Positions 25,849 through 34,235 of a stretch of DNA of 64,000 nucleotides are shown piece by piece. The DNA comes from Actinomycetota bacterium (GTDB taxonomy: Bacteria > Actinomycetota > Geothermincolia > Geothermincolales > RBG-13-55-18): the NCBI GenBank assembly GCA_014360655.1, contig JACIXC010000013.1, positions 38,462 to 102,461 of the forward strand, written 5' to 3'. Positions within the stretch are counted from its first letter, which is position 1. The number at the start of each line of letters is the position of its first letter. The position numbers and the translations under genes are program-made. The notes under the pieces are model-generated. The model was not told the DNA's origin, searched no databases, and saw only the letters and a program-made list of their open reading frames with translations.

Positions 25849-26282
25849 TGCAGGCTCGCTGCGGCCGACCCGGTCTTTTCCAGCCCTGCGGGCGCGGATC
25901 TGCCCTTCGCGCCGGCCGTTCCTTACGCGCAGACGGCCACGGGTGACGGCGCCGGGGAAAAGTATTAAAATATTAACGCTTGCTTAATACATCGCGGAAC
26001 GCCCCCGCGGCGCGCGGCGGAATGTACGGCCCGTCGGCTCTTGCGATAATCCTGCGCGCGATGCACGGGACGAACGGGCCTCCGCCGGAACCACCTCCGG
26101 CGGGAGACCCCGCCGGCACGGAGGCACGGACTTCGCACTGCTGCCGGGAGCGTGCGCGGGATCCGCACAAGGGACCACGCGGGATCAGCGCGCGAGACGC
26201 GGGGAAGGCGAGGGGGTGATGGATGTCGGGAACATGCGGACAACCTGAGCAGAGGCCCGTCACGCGTGAGGGAGGTGAGGTT

Positions 26283-26747
26283 ATGAGCGACTGGAAAAAG
26301 GACGTACAGGTCCTGGTACATGAGGGGAAGATAAGCGTCCCCTACTCCTGGACGGTGGGGAGCACCCTCAGCCGCTTCTACTGCGAGCTGCGCGACAACG
26401 GCAAGATATGGGCCAACCGCTGTCCCTCCTGCGGTGCGGTCTTCGTTCCCCCCAAGGCCAAGTGCATCCACTGTTACGGGGAACCCCACGACTGGGTTGA
26501 GCTCCCGGGCACCGGCACGGTTGAGAGCTACACCATCGTGCGCTACGAGGAACCCGCCCTCCATCCACGACAGGCGCCCTTCGTCTACGGCCTGGTGCGC
26601 ATGGACGGAGCCGACACCTGCCTGCTCCACTTCATCGGCGAGGTCGAGCCGGAGAAGGTGAAGGTGGGCATGCGCGTGGAGGCGGTGCTCGAGGAGGAGC
26701 GCGAGGGCAACATCCTCGACATCAGGCACTTCCGGCCCCTGGGTTGA
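26283..26747 (+). CDS. DUF35 OB-fold zinc-ribbon protein (partner of thiolase-fold enzyme)
   Basis: A 154-residue two-part protein: a rubredoxin-like zinc ribbon (CPSCGAVFVPPKAKCIHC, four Cys) followed by an OB fold (TGTVESYTIVRYEE, VYGLVRMDGADTCLLHFIG, VKVGMRVEAVLEE). DUF35 proteins form complexes with thiolase-superfamily enzymes, for example ChsH2 with the Ltp2 aldolase in steroid side-chain loss and BbsA with BbsB. The gene directly precedes a thiolase-fold gene with an 18-base gap, so the two probably form one enzyme. The ATG at 26283 has GAGGGAGGTGAGGTT upstream. Confidence 0.9.
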   Translation: MSDWKKDVQVLVHEGKISVPYSWTVGSTLSRFYCELRDNGKIWANRCPSCGAVFVPPKAKCIHCYGEPHDWVELPGTGTVESYTIVRYEEPALHPRQAPFVYGLVRMDGADTCLLHFIGEVEPEKVKVGMRVEAVLEEEREGNILDIRHFRPLG

Positions 26748-26765
26748 GGAAGCGGGGTGATTTTC

Positions 26766-27908
26766 ATGGAAAAAGTTGCCATCATCGGCGTGGCCCAGAC
26801 CAAGTACGAGCAGGGAAAGCCGGAGACCTTCGCGGAACTCGTCTACGACGTCACGAGGCGGGCGCTGGAGGACGCGGGCATAACCCGCGACGAGGTGGAC
26901 AACGTGGTCTCCGTTTCCAGCGACTTCTGGGACGGGCGCACCATCTCCAGCATGGCCATATCCGACGCCTCGGGGGCCTTCGGCAAGGACATCACCACCG
27001 TGGAGGGGGACGGCACCTTCGGCGCCCTCTACGGGATGATGCGCATCCTCTCCGGCAGCTTCGGCGTGACCCTGGTGTGCGCCCACCACAAGGGCACGGA
27101 GAGCAACATGAACGGCATCACCAACTGCGCCTTCGATCCCCTGGTGGAGAGGAAGCTGGGCATCGACGCCGTCTCCTCGGCGGCCCTGCAGGCGCGGCGC
27201 TACATGACCAAGTACGCCCTCAAGGAGGAACAGTTCGCCCTGGTCTCGGTGAAGAACCACGGGAACGCCATGCGCAACCCCCTGGCCCTCTTCCCCATGG
27301 ATATCACGGTGGAGGACGTGATGGGCTCGCGGAAGATAGCCGACCCGCTGAAGCTCCTCGACTGCTCCCCGGTCACCGACGGGGCGGCGGCGCTGGTCCT
27401 GGCCGCGGAGAGGCAGGCCAAGAAGCTCTCCACGCACAAGAAGCGCGTGTGGTTACTGGGAGTGGGCCATTGCAGCGACGCTTACCGCCTGGGGGACCGT
27501 GACCTGGCGGACACCCGCGCCCTCAAGGAGGCCGCAAAACGCGCCTACGCCATGGCCGGCATCTCCCATCCCCTGCGGGAGATCGACGTGGCCGAAGTCT
27601 ATGATGCCTTCTCCTACATGGAGCCCCTGTGGCTGGAGGGCCTGGGGTTCTGCGAGGACGGCAAGGGGTGCGAGTACCTGGAGCGCGGCTGGTTCGACTT
27701 CGAGGGCAGGCTCCCGGTGAACCCCTCCGGGGGCAGGCTCTCCGCCCACCCCGTGCAGGTGGCCGGACTGGCGGAGCTGGCGGAATGCGTCCTGCAGATC
27801 CGGGGAGAGGCCGGCGAGCACCAGGTGGGCGAGGTCAGGACGGCCCTGGCCCACGGCATCAACGGCATGTGCGGGCAGTCCCACTGCGTGTGGGTCCTGG
27901 GCAGATGA
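26766..27908 (+). CDS. Thiolase-fold enzyme lacking the nucleophilic Cys, pair 1
   Basis: A 380-residue thiolase-superfamily protein of the SCP-x/lipid-transfer branch. The usual CASG nucleophile stretch reads VEGDGTFGALYG, with E80 where Cys is expected when aligned by the following helix and SG. The His motif is kept (NPSGGRLSAHP, H328), as is a C-terminal NGMCGQSH segment. Loss of the acyl-accepting Cys argues against thiolysis and for a retro-aldol or similar C-C cleavage, as in Ltp2-type aldolases. It is cotranscribed with DUF35 (26283) and a second thiolase-fold gene 14 bases downstream. The substrate is not readable; neighbouring SCP2 proteins suggest a bulky lipid. Confidence 0.85.
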   Translation: MEKVAIIGVAQTKYEQGKPETFAELVYDVTRRALEDAGITRDEVDNVVSVSSDFWDGRTISSMAISDASGAFGKDITTVEGDGTFGALYGMMRILSGSFGVTLVCAHHKGTESNMNGITNCAFDPLVERKLGIDAVSSAALQARRYMTKYALKEEQFALVSVKNHGNAMRNPLALFPMDITVEDVMGSRKIADPLKLLDCSPVTDGAAALVLAAERQAKKLSTHKKRVWLLGVGHCSDAYRLGDRDLADTRALKEAAKRAYAMAGISHPLREIDVAEVYDAFSYMEPLWLEGLGFCEDGKGCEYLERGWFDFEGRLPVNPSGGRLSAHPVQVAGLAELAECVLQIRGEAGEHQVGEVRTALAHGINGMCGQSHCVWVLGR

Positions 27909-27922
27909 GGAGGTGACGCGCC

Positions 27923-29077
27923 ATGGGTAAAAGAGTAGGTATCATCGGTGTAGGACAGACCCACCACGCCGCCAAGCGCCTGGACGCCTCCGGCGTGGAG
28001 CTCATCGCCGAGGCCGTCACCCGCGCCCTGGACGACGCCGAGCTGACCATCGCCGACATCGACGCCGTGGTCATCGGCAACATGGACCACTTCGAGAACA
28101 TCAACTACGTGGACATGTGGGCGGTGGACGGGCTGGGCGCCTGCATGAAGCCGGTCTTCAAGGTGACCACCGGCGGCACCACGGGCACCACCGTGGGCGC
28201 CTGCGGTTACTACCACTGCGCCAGCGGCCTCTTCGACGTGGTCATGGCCGTGGGCTGGGAGAAGAACTCGGAGTCCGACACGCAGGCGGCCATAGCCACC
28301 TGCGCCAACCCCATCCTGGAACGCGACTTCTTCGCCGGGGCCATCGGCCCGTTGGCCACCGAGTACTCCATGTACATGAAGGCCTACGGGGCCACCGAGG
28401 AGGACGCGGCCATCGTGGCGGCGCGGGACCGCAACAACGCCCTCAACAACCCCTACGCCCACTCCCGCCAGGCGGTGACCGTGGAAGACGTGCTCAACTC
28501 CCCCATGCTCTCCTACCCCATCAAGTTCCTGGACATGTGCCCGCGCTCCGACGGAGCCTGCGCGGTCATCTTCGCCGTGGAGGAGAAGGCCAGGAAGCTC
28601 TGCCCCAGGCCGGCATGGGTGCACGCCTCGGTGGTGCGCCACGACTACACGCACTTCGGGGACCTGGAGTGGACCTTCATGCCCACCCTGGAGCGGGCTT
28701 CCGCCGAGGCCTACCGGCTGGCAGGTATTACCAACCCGCTCAAGGAGTTCGACGTGGCCGAGCTCTACCTGCCCGCCTCAACCTGCGGGGTGAAGTGGAT
28801 GGACTCGCTGTGGTTCTGCGAGCACGGCGAGGCCCCCAAGCTGGTGCGCAAGGGGACCTTCCACATGGACGGCGAGCTGCCCATCAACCCCTCGGGAGGG
28901 GTCATCTCCACCAACCCCATCGGGGCCACGGCCCTCATCCGTATCGGGGAGGCCGCCTGGCAGATCATGGGAAAGGCGGGGGCGCGCCAGGTGGAGAACG
29001 TGAGGAAGGCGCTGGCCACCGGTTTCGGCGGCTGCAGCTGGTCGGACGTGATGATCCTGGGCGCGGACCTGCCGTGA
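27923..29077 (+). CDS. Thiolase-fold enzyme lacking Cys and His, pair 2
   Basis: A 384-residue paralogue-like relative of the gene before it. The nucleophile site reads TTGGTTG, with G85 in place of Cys, and the GHP-type His motif reads NPSGGVISTNP (N331 instead of His). The end of the protein has FGGCSWSDVMILG. Without either residue a classical thiolase reaction is unlikely; an aldolase, a claisen-like lyase or a structural subunit are the options. The four-gene set DUF35-thiolase-thiolase-DUF35 is tightly packed, and each thiolase has its own flanking DUF35 (18- and 18-base gaps). GAGGAGGTGACGCGCC precedes the ATG. Confidence 0.85.
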   Translation: MGKRVGIIGVGQTHHAAKRLDASGVELIAEAVTRALDDAELTIADIDAVVIGNMDHFENINYVDMWAVDGLGACMKPVFKVTTGGTTGTTVGACGYYHCASGLFDVVMAVGWEKNSESDTQAAIATCANPILERDFFAGAIGPLATEYSMYMKAYGATEEDAAIVAARDRNNALNNPYAHSRQAVTVEDVLNSPMLSYPIKFLDMCPRSDGACAVIFAVEEKARKLCPRPAWVHASVVRHDYTHFGDLEWTFMPTLERASAEAYRLAGITNPLKEFDVAELYLPASTCGVKWMDSLWFCEHGEAPKLVRKGTFHMDGELPINPSGGVISTNPIGATALIRIGEAAWQIMGKAGARQVENVRKALATGFGGCSWSDVMILGADLP

Positions 29078-29095
29078 GGGGAGGAGGTGAGACGG

Positions 29096-29605
29096 ATGAA
29101 GAACATGGGGCTTTACGAGGACAAGCGCAAGCGCACGCATACCCCCGAGGGTTACGAGCTGCTCACCCTGGAGTCCGGGCACATCGAGTACGACTTCCAC
29201 TGGCACCTCGGCTACTACTGGAGCAAGTTCCTCGCCGGGCTCAAGGAGAAACGCTTCCTGGCCACCAAGTGCGGCAAGTGCGGCACGGTATACATGCTTC
29301 CCCGCCAGGTCTGCGGCCGCTGCTTCGTGGAGATGGACGAGTGGGTGGAAGTGGGGCCCGAAGGGACCCTGGAAGGTTTTACCATCGTGCGCTTCCCCTA
29401 CATCGACCCCAACCACGGCGGCATGATGCAGGTTCCCTTCACCTCCATCTGGGTCAACCTGGACGGGGCCAACACGCGCATGATGCATTACTGCAACGAG
29501 CACGACGAGAAGAACTTAGAGGTGGGGATGCGCGTGCGCGCCGTGTGGGCGGAGGAGCGCACGGGGAGCATCCACGACGTGTCGCATTTCGAGATCGTCA
29601 AATAA
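29096..29605 (+). CDS. DUF35 OB-fold zinc-ribbon protein, second copy
   Basis: A 169-residue DUF35 protein: zinc ribbon CGKCGTVYMLPRQVCGRC, then the OB fold (EGTLEGFTIVRFPYID, SIWVNLDGANTRMMHYC, LEVGMRVRAVWAEE). It has a longer N-terminal helix than the copy at 26283, including HWHLGYYWSKFLAGL, which docks on the thiolase partner in known complexes. It follows the Cys-less thiolase-fold gene by 18 bases and should be its partner. The ATG at 29096 is used (GGGGAGGAGGTGAGACGG upstream). A strong hairpin follows its stop. Confidence 0.9.
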   Translation: MKNMGLYEDKRKRTHTPEGYELLTLESGHIEYDFHWHLGYYWSKFLAGLKEKRFLATKCGKCGTVYMLPRQVCGRCFVEMDEWVEVGPEGTLEGFTIVRFPYIDPNHGGMMQVPFTSIWVNLDGANTRMMHYCNEHDEKNLEVGMRVRAVWAEERTGSIHDVSHFEIVK

Positions 29606-29621
29606 AGTCCTCCGGGCACGC

Positions 29622-29648
29622 AAGGGAGGGGGCTTCGCCCCCTCCCTT
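29622..29648 (+). terminator. Perfect hairpin terminator after the DUF35/thiolase operon
   Basis: Arms AAGGGAGGGGGC and GCCCCCTCCCTT pair perfectly over 12 bases with a TTC loop, 17 bases after the stop at 29605, followed by a C/T tract. It also begins the 3'-end repeat element. Confidence 0.75.
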
Positions 29649-29700
29649 CGCCCTTCCCCTTCCTTCTTCCGGCGGCCGGGCCGCCGATTAACGGTCTCGC
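29622..29700 (+). repeat. 3'-end repeat element, copy after the second DUF35 gene
   Basis: Hairpin, pyrimidine tract, CTTCTTCCGGCGGCCGGGCC (the start of a near-perfect GC palindrome ending GCCGCCG), then TTAACGGTCTCGC. This is the best preserved copy; compare 25773-25848 and the minus-strand 19640-19716. Confidence 0.75.
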
Positions 29701-29736
29701 TCCGCGCCTCCCAGATGCCATGAACTTGCGGGGGGT

Positions 29737-30450
29737 TCAGGCTGATCCCCAGCGGGAGGCGAGCTTTCCCGCAAGCGCGCGTATCTTCTCCGCGGCGCCG
29801 GGGCCGATCACCGAACCGTGCCCGGGATAGGCGTAGTCCAGGTCCAGCTCCCCGAGCCGCCGCATGGACTCCAGGATGGCCTCCCTGTCGTAGCTGAAGG
29901 AGAGGAAGGGCGGACCGGGCCTGTGGAAGAAATTGGATACAATGTCGCCGATGAAGGCCAGCCTCCTCTCGCGCGAGTAAAAGGCCACTCCCCCCTCCGT
30001 GTGCCCGGGGAGCTCCAGCGCCTCAAGGCCCAGCTCCTCCAGCGCGTCCCCCTCCCGCAGGTCCATATCCACCTCGCACGCGTCGAAGTGCTGGTACTTC
30101 TGCAGGAGCGAGGCCGGCAGCCTGCGCAGCAGGCGCCCGGCCAGGGATATGTCCCCGGGGCCACGCTGTGGACTTGCGCCGCGGATCACCGCCGCGTCTT
30201 TCTCCCCTGCCGCCACGCGGGCGCCGGACAGCTTTTTCAGCTCCGCCAGGTTACCCGTGTGGTCGTAATGGTAGTGGGTGATGAGTATGTACTTGAGGTC
30301 GCCGGCCGAGAGCCCTTGCGCGGTAAGCGCCGCCATGACCTTGCGCCTCGCCTTCGGCACGTTGGTGTCCACCAGGTAAGGGACCTCGCCCTTCACCAGG
30401 TAGCAGTTGGCGGTCACCGTCGCGATGGTGATTATCTCGCCCGTGCCCAT
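29737..30450 (-). CDS. MBL-fold metallohydrolase
   Basis: A 237-residue metallo-beta-lactamase-fold protein with the metal site THYHYDHTGN (HxHxDH), a second His in ELPGHTEGGVAFY, the bridging Asp in FIGDIVSN and a late His in YPGHGSVIG. The length and order match stand-alone hydrolases such as glyoxalase II, lactonases and thioesterase-like members. Its position between acyl-CoA gene sets suggests a thioester or lactone substrate, but this is context only. The start is taken at 30450 with a GGAGGTCTGGAG-type site upstream. The gene is opposite to its neighbours and converges with the DUF35 operon. Confidence 0.88.
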   Translation of the reverse strand: MGTGEIITIATVTANCYLVKGEVPYLVDTNVPKARRKVMAALTAQGLSAGDLKYILITHYHYDHTGNLAELKKLSGARVAAGEKDAAVIRGASPQRGPGDISLAGRLLRRLPASLLQKYQHFDACEVDMDLREGDALEELGLEALELPGHTEGGVAFYSRERRLAFIGDIVSNFFHRPGPPFLSFSYDREAILESMRRLGELDLDYAYPGHGSVIGPGAAEKIRALAGKLASRWGSA

Positions 30451-30758
30451 CTCCAGACCTCCTTGCCTCGCCGTTCACCAGGCCGCATCCCCTGCCGCCT
30501 TCCACCCGTGATTTTCCATCACATTATATTTAAAACACGGTCCAGGCGCGAAAAAACAGGGGGCCGCAAACGAAAGCGGGGCCGCGTGAATTGACCCCTC
30601 CCGCCTCCCTGCCTTTTACTTAACCTGAAGGGAGGTCCCCGGGGGATGCACGCGGGCGCGGGCGGTCGGGCCCATCCGCGGGGATCCCGCACGCCTGCCC
30701 CGGTCGCAAGGCAACCGGTTGCGCGCAGCGCGGCAACCGTCTTCAAAGGAGGTGCGCG

Positions 30759-31982
30759 GTGTCCGTCGAGAATGTGTTCGTGCTGGGGGCGGGGTACATG
30801 GGCAACGGCATCGCCCAGGTGTCCGCCTGCGCAGGCTACCGGGTCACCATGTGCGACGTGAGCGATGAGAGACTGCGGGCGGGCATGGAGGCCGTGAGGA
30901 GCAGCCTTGACAGGCTGCTCGCCAAGGAAAGGGTCACGGGGGAGCAGTACGAAGCGGCCTTCGCCAACCTCGCCGTCACCACGGAGATGGAGGACGCCCG
31001 TGACGCGGACCTGGTGATCGAGGCGGTGCCGGAGGAACCCGCGCTCAAGAAGGAGGTCTTCTCGCGGCTGGACCGCATCTGTCCCCCCCACGCCCTCCTG
31101 TGCAGCAACACCTCCGCCATCCCCATCTCCTCCCTGGCCTCCGCCACCTCCCGTCCGGACCGGGTGGCGGGCGTGCACTTCTTCGGGCCCGTCCCCCTCA
31201 TGCGCCTGGTGGAGATCATCCGCGGGGTGCTCACCTCCGACGAGACCATGCGCGCCGCGGACGCCTGGGCGCGCAGCCTGGGCAAGGAGACCGTCCTGGT
31301 CCACAGGGACCATGCCGGCTTCGTGGCCAACCGCGTCAACATCCCCACCAACATCGAGGCGGTGCGCCTGATCGAGGAGGGCCTGGCCACGCCGGAGGAC
31401 ATCGACCGCGCCACCGGAGGCTTCGATGCCGGGGTGGGGCCCATGCAGATCATCGACAACGCGGGCCTGGACGTGGGCTACCGCGCCGCCATGGCCATCT
31501 ACGAGGACACCCGCGACCCCAAGTTCCTCCCCCCTCCCCTGCTCAAGCGCATGGTGGCGGCGGGGCTCCTGGGCCGCAAGAGCGGGCGCGGCTTCTACGA
31601 CTACGCGAGCGGCAAGCGCGAGAGTTACTTCCCGCCCGTCCGTGGCGCGCACGAGACGGAGGAGGAGCGGAGCAAGCGCAGGGAGGTCATCCTCAACCGC
31701 ATACTCCTCCCCGCCATCCTGGAGGCCGTCTCGCTGGTCGAGGCGGGCGTGGCCACCCCGGACGACGTGGACAAGGCCTCCCGCCTGGGCTTCAACCTCC
31801 CCCTGGGGCAGCTGGAGATCGCCGACAACCTCGGGCTCGACACCGTGCTCGACCTGGCCCTGCGCTTCCACGACGAGACCGGGGACCCAAAGTTCCTCCC
31901 CCCTCCCCTGCTGCGGCGCATGGTGGCGGCGGGGCTGCTGGGCCGCAGGAGCGGGCGCGGGTTCCATAACTACGCGGAATAG
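30759..31982 (+). CDS. 3-Hydroxyacyl-CoA dehydrogenase with duplicated C-terminal domain
   Basis: NAD-dependent beta-oxidation enzyme of 407 residues. The Rossmann domain begins VFVLGAGYMGNGIAQVSACAG; the catalytic His-containing stretch is VAGVHFFGPVPLMRLVEII, and the NP-type motif follows. Two helical HCDH C-terminal domains are present (about residues 185-290 and 305-407), each ending in a KFLPPPLLKRMVAAGLLGRK-like segment; these are nearly identical at DNA level (31519-31610 and 31888-31978). The double domain resembles FadB-type and some bacterial PaaH proteins, where one protomer carries both halves of a dimer. The start is GTG after AAAGGAGGTGCGCG. The 308-base gap before it (30451-30758) shows no gene. 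Confidence 0.92.
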   Translation: MSVENVFVLGAGYMGNGIAQVSACAGYRVTMCDVSDERLRAGMEAVRSSLDRLLAKERVTGEQYEAAFANLAVTTEMEDARDADLVIEAVPEEPALKKEVFSRLDRICPPHALLCSNTSAIPISSLASATSRPDRVAGVHFFGPVPLMRLVEIIRGVLTSDETMRAADAWARSLGKETVLVHRDHAGFVANRVNIPTNIEAVRLIEEGLATPEDIDRATGGFDAGVGPMQIIDNAGLDVGYRAAMAIYEDTRDPKFLPPPLLKRMVAAGLLGRKSGRGFYDYASGKRESYFPPVRGAHETEEERSKRREVILNRILLPAILEAVSLVEAGVATPDDVDKASRLGFNLPLGQLEIADNLGLDTVLDLALRFHDETGDPKFLPPPLLRRMVAAGLLGRRSGRGFHNYAE

Positions 31983-31992
31983 GATCCCGGGG

Positions 31993-32100
31993 GACGGCTT
32001 TCGCCACCATGACGGCTTTCACCACCATGACTGCTTTCACCACAAGGACGTCCTCCACCACCTTGACGGCCTCCATAGCGAGGACGCCTATCGCCACCAG
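31993..32100 (+). repeat. 18-bp minisatellite, six units
   Basis: Six consecutive 18-base units, each starting GAC: the first two are GACGGCTTTCGCCACCAT and GACGGCTTTCACCACCAT, then four more diverged ones ending at 32100. In the +1 frame relative to the preceding dehydrogenase they read DGFRHH, DGFHHH, DCFHHK, DVLHHL, DGLHSE, DAYRHQ. There is no start codon with a ribosome site for this frame, so I annotate it as a repeat and not as a gene. The rest of the 31983-32585 gap holds another repeat (32432-32510) and no gene that I can support. Confidence 0.8.
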
Positions 32101-32431
32101 GGCGAGTACAAGACCAAACCCGCTTCACGGGGCGAAAAATTGACAGCAAGCACAGCAAGCATCTATATTAATAAGTGGATGGTTCGTCGCAAACGGCTTG
32201 CGAGACGGGTGAGGTCGACTGCGCATGGCACCCATGCCGGGCACACGTAAGAGGATACTCTATATCGCGTGCGCGGCATTCCCGGCAGGGGACGGGGCAC
32301 CGGCATCGAACCCGGCTGGAAGCAACAACGGCAACACAAGCCGGGATAAGCATGGCGGTCCCGCAGCAAGCGGGGGCCACGGCAGCCGGTGGACATACCG
32401 GGAAACCGCAGGTGCTTTCGGTACCCGGTAA

Positions 32432-32510
32432 AACGCGGGTGAAGAGCACCCGGGCGCGTGGAAACCGGGCGCGAAATGCGGGCCAAGAGCGCCCGGGCGC
32501 GTGGAAACCG
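32432..32510. repeat. Tandem 43-bp-period direct repeat
   Basis: A 36-base block containing AAGAGC(A/G)CCCGGGCGCG and GTGGAAACCG occurs at 32432-32467 and 32475-32510 with few mismatches. It lies 75 bases before the acyl-CoA ligase gene. Function unknown. Confidence 0.6.
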
Positions 32511-32585
32511 GTGGAATGACGCCGGTTCAGGCAGTTTCAGGCAGGACGATCAGGACCGCGTGAAGCGAGGAGGGAGTGGTATAAA

Positions 32586-34235
32586 ATGGAAAAAGTCTGG
32601 CTGAAGCATTACGATTACTTCGTCCCCGAGAGCATCCGCTACCCGCGCATACCCCTCTACCAGCTCCTGGAGATGACCTGCGTCAAGTACGACGAGAACG
32701 TGGCCACCATCTACTTCGACCAGAAGCTGACCTACGGCGACCTGCGCGACCAGGTGCGCCGCCTGGCCACCGCACTGCGCGGCATGGGCGTGCAGAAGGG
32801 CGACCGCGTGGCCATCATGCTCCCCAACTCGCCCCAGTTCGTCATCTCCTATTACGGGGTGCTGGAAGCGGGCGCCACCGTGGTGAACATCAGCCCCCTG
32901 CACGTGGAAAGGGAGCTTGAGTACGAGTTCAACGACTCCGGGTCGGAGACCCTCATCTACCTGGACCTCTTCGACGCGCGCATCCAGGCGGTTAAGGACA
33001 GGTGCCCCCTGAAGAGGCTCATCGCCTCCAGCATCACCGACTACATGGAGACCCCGGCGCCCCCCAACGTGGAGAAGGGGCCGGGCGTCTACTTTCTCAA
33101 GGAGGTCATAGCGGACGCGGATCCCGAGGTCCCGGAGGTGGAGATCGACCCCGAGGAGGACCTTGCCGCCCTGCAGTACACGGGCGGCACCACCGGGCTT
33201 CCCAAGGGGGTCATGCTCACCCACCGCAACCTGCTGGCCAACGCCATGCAGTGCGCCGCCTGGGCCAAGGAGTTCGTGGAGCGCGGGCGGGACGTCTACC
33301 TCGACGTCATCCCCTTCTTCCATTCCTACGGCCAGACGGTGGGCATGAACAACGCCATCCTCAACGCCGGGGCCATGGTCCTCATCCCGCAGTTCGAGAT
33401 CAACATGATGCTCCAGGTGATACAGAAATACAGGCCAAATTTCTTCCCGGGGGTGCCCACGCTTTACGTGGCCATCCTCAACCATCCCGACGCCCTGTCC
33501 TACGGGGTGGACAAGATAAGGCTGTGCAACTCCGGATCGGCCCCCATCCCCGTGGAGGTCATCCGGCAGTTCAGCCGCATCTCCGGCGGCATCTTCGCCG
33601 AGGGCTACGGGCTCTCGGAGGCCTCTCCCGTCACCCACTCCAACCCCATCTTCGGCATGAAGAAGGTGGGCTCCATCGGCATTCCCTTCCCTGACACGGA
33701 GGCCAAGATCGTGGACGTGGAGACGGGGGAGACGGAACTGGGGTTCAACGAGCCGGGGGAACTCATCATCCGCGGACCCCAGGTCATGAAGGGTTACTGG
33801 CAAAAACCGGAAGAGACGGCGGCCACCCTGCGCGACGGCTGGCTCTACACCGGCGACATCGGCACCATGGACGAGGACGGCTACTTCTACATCGTGGACC
33901 GCAAGAAGGACATGATCATCGCCGGCGGCTACAACATCTATCCGCGCGAGGTGGACGAGGTGCTCTACGAGCATCCCGCGGTGCAAGAGGCGGTGACGGT
34001 GGGCATCCCGGACGAGTACCGGGGGGAGACGGTGAAGGTCTACGTGGTGCTCAAGCCGGGCTGCGAGTGCAGCGAGGAGGAGATCGTCTCCTTCTGCCGC
34101 GAGCGCCTCGCCCCCTACAAGGTGCCGCGCATGGTGGAGTTCCGGCCGGAGCTGCCCAAGACCATGGTGGGCAAGATCCTGCGGCGCGCCCTGCGCGAGG
34201 AGGAGATGGCCAAGCGGAAGGGCGAAAACCAGTAG
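32586..34235 (+). CDS. Long-chain fatty acid--CoA ligase (AMP-forming)
   Basis: Adenylate-forming ligase, 549 residues, that activates a carboxylic acid to its acyl-CoA. Core motifs: LQYTGGTTGLPKGVMLTHRN (AMP/phosphate loop), EGYGLSEASPVTH (A5), GWLYTGDIGTMDEDGYF (A7), VDRKKDMIIAGGYNIYPREVDE (A8) and the final Lys in KTMVGKILRR (A10). Relatives with this pattern are FadD-type ligases for medium to long chains, but aromatic or steroid acids cannot be excluded. It would feed the dehydrogenases and thiolase-fold pairs upstream. The ATG follows GAGGAGGGAGTGGTATAAA. Confidence 0.93.
   Translation: MEKVWLKHYDYFVPESIRYPRIPLYQLLEMTCVKYDENVATIYFDQKLTYGDLRDQVRRLATALRGMGVQKGDRVAIMLPNSPQFVISYYGVLEAGATVVNISPLHVERELEYEFNDSGSETLIYLDLFDARIQAVKDRCPLKRLIASSITDYMETPAPPNVEKGPGVYFLKEVIADADPEVPEVEIDPEEDLAALQYTGGTTGLPKGVMLTHRNLLANAMQCAAWAKEFVERGRDVYLDVIPFFHSYGQTVGMNNAILNAGAMVLIPQFEINMMLQVIQKYRPNFFPGVPTLYVAILNHPDALSYGVDKIRLCNSGSAPIPVEVIRQFSRISGGIFAEGYGLSEASPVTHSNPIFGMKKVGSIGIPFPDTEAKIVDVETGETELGFNEPGELIIRGPQVMKGYWQKPEETAATLRDGWLYTGDIGTMDEDGYFYIVDRKKDMIIAGGYNIYPREVDEVLYEHPAVQEAVTVGIPDEYRGETVKVYVVLKPGCECSEEEIVSFCRERLAPYKVPRMVEFRPELPKTMVGKILRRALREEEMAKRKGENQ

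Noticed and set aside
32300..32325. TCGAACCCGG string resembling a tRNA T-loop
   Set aside because: No acceptor stem, anticodon arm or matching D-arm could be built around it.
32225..32431. Plus-strand frame before the acyl-CoA ligase gene
   Set aside because: Low-complexity Gly/Ala/Asn content, no ribosome site, overlaps repeat-rich sequence.
31993..32510. Repeats considered as a CRISPR array
   Set aside because: Units are contiguous 18-base repeats or a single pair with 43-base period; there are no spacers of constant length and no cas genes.
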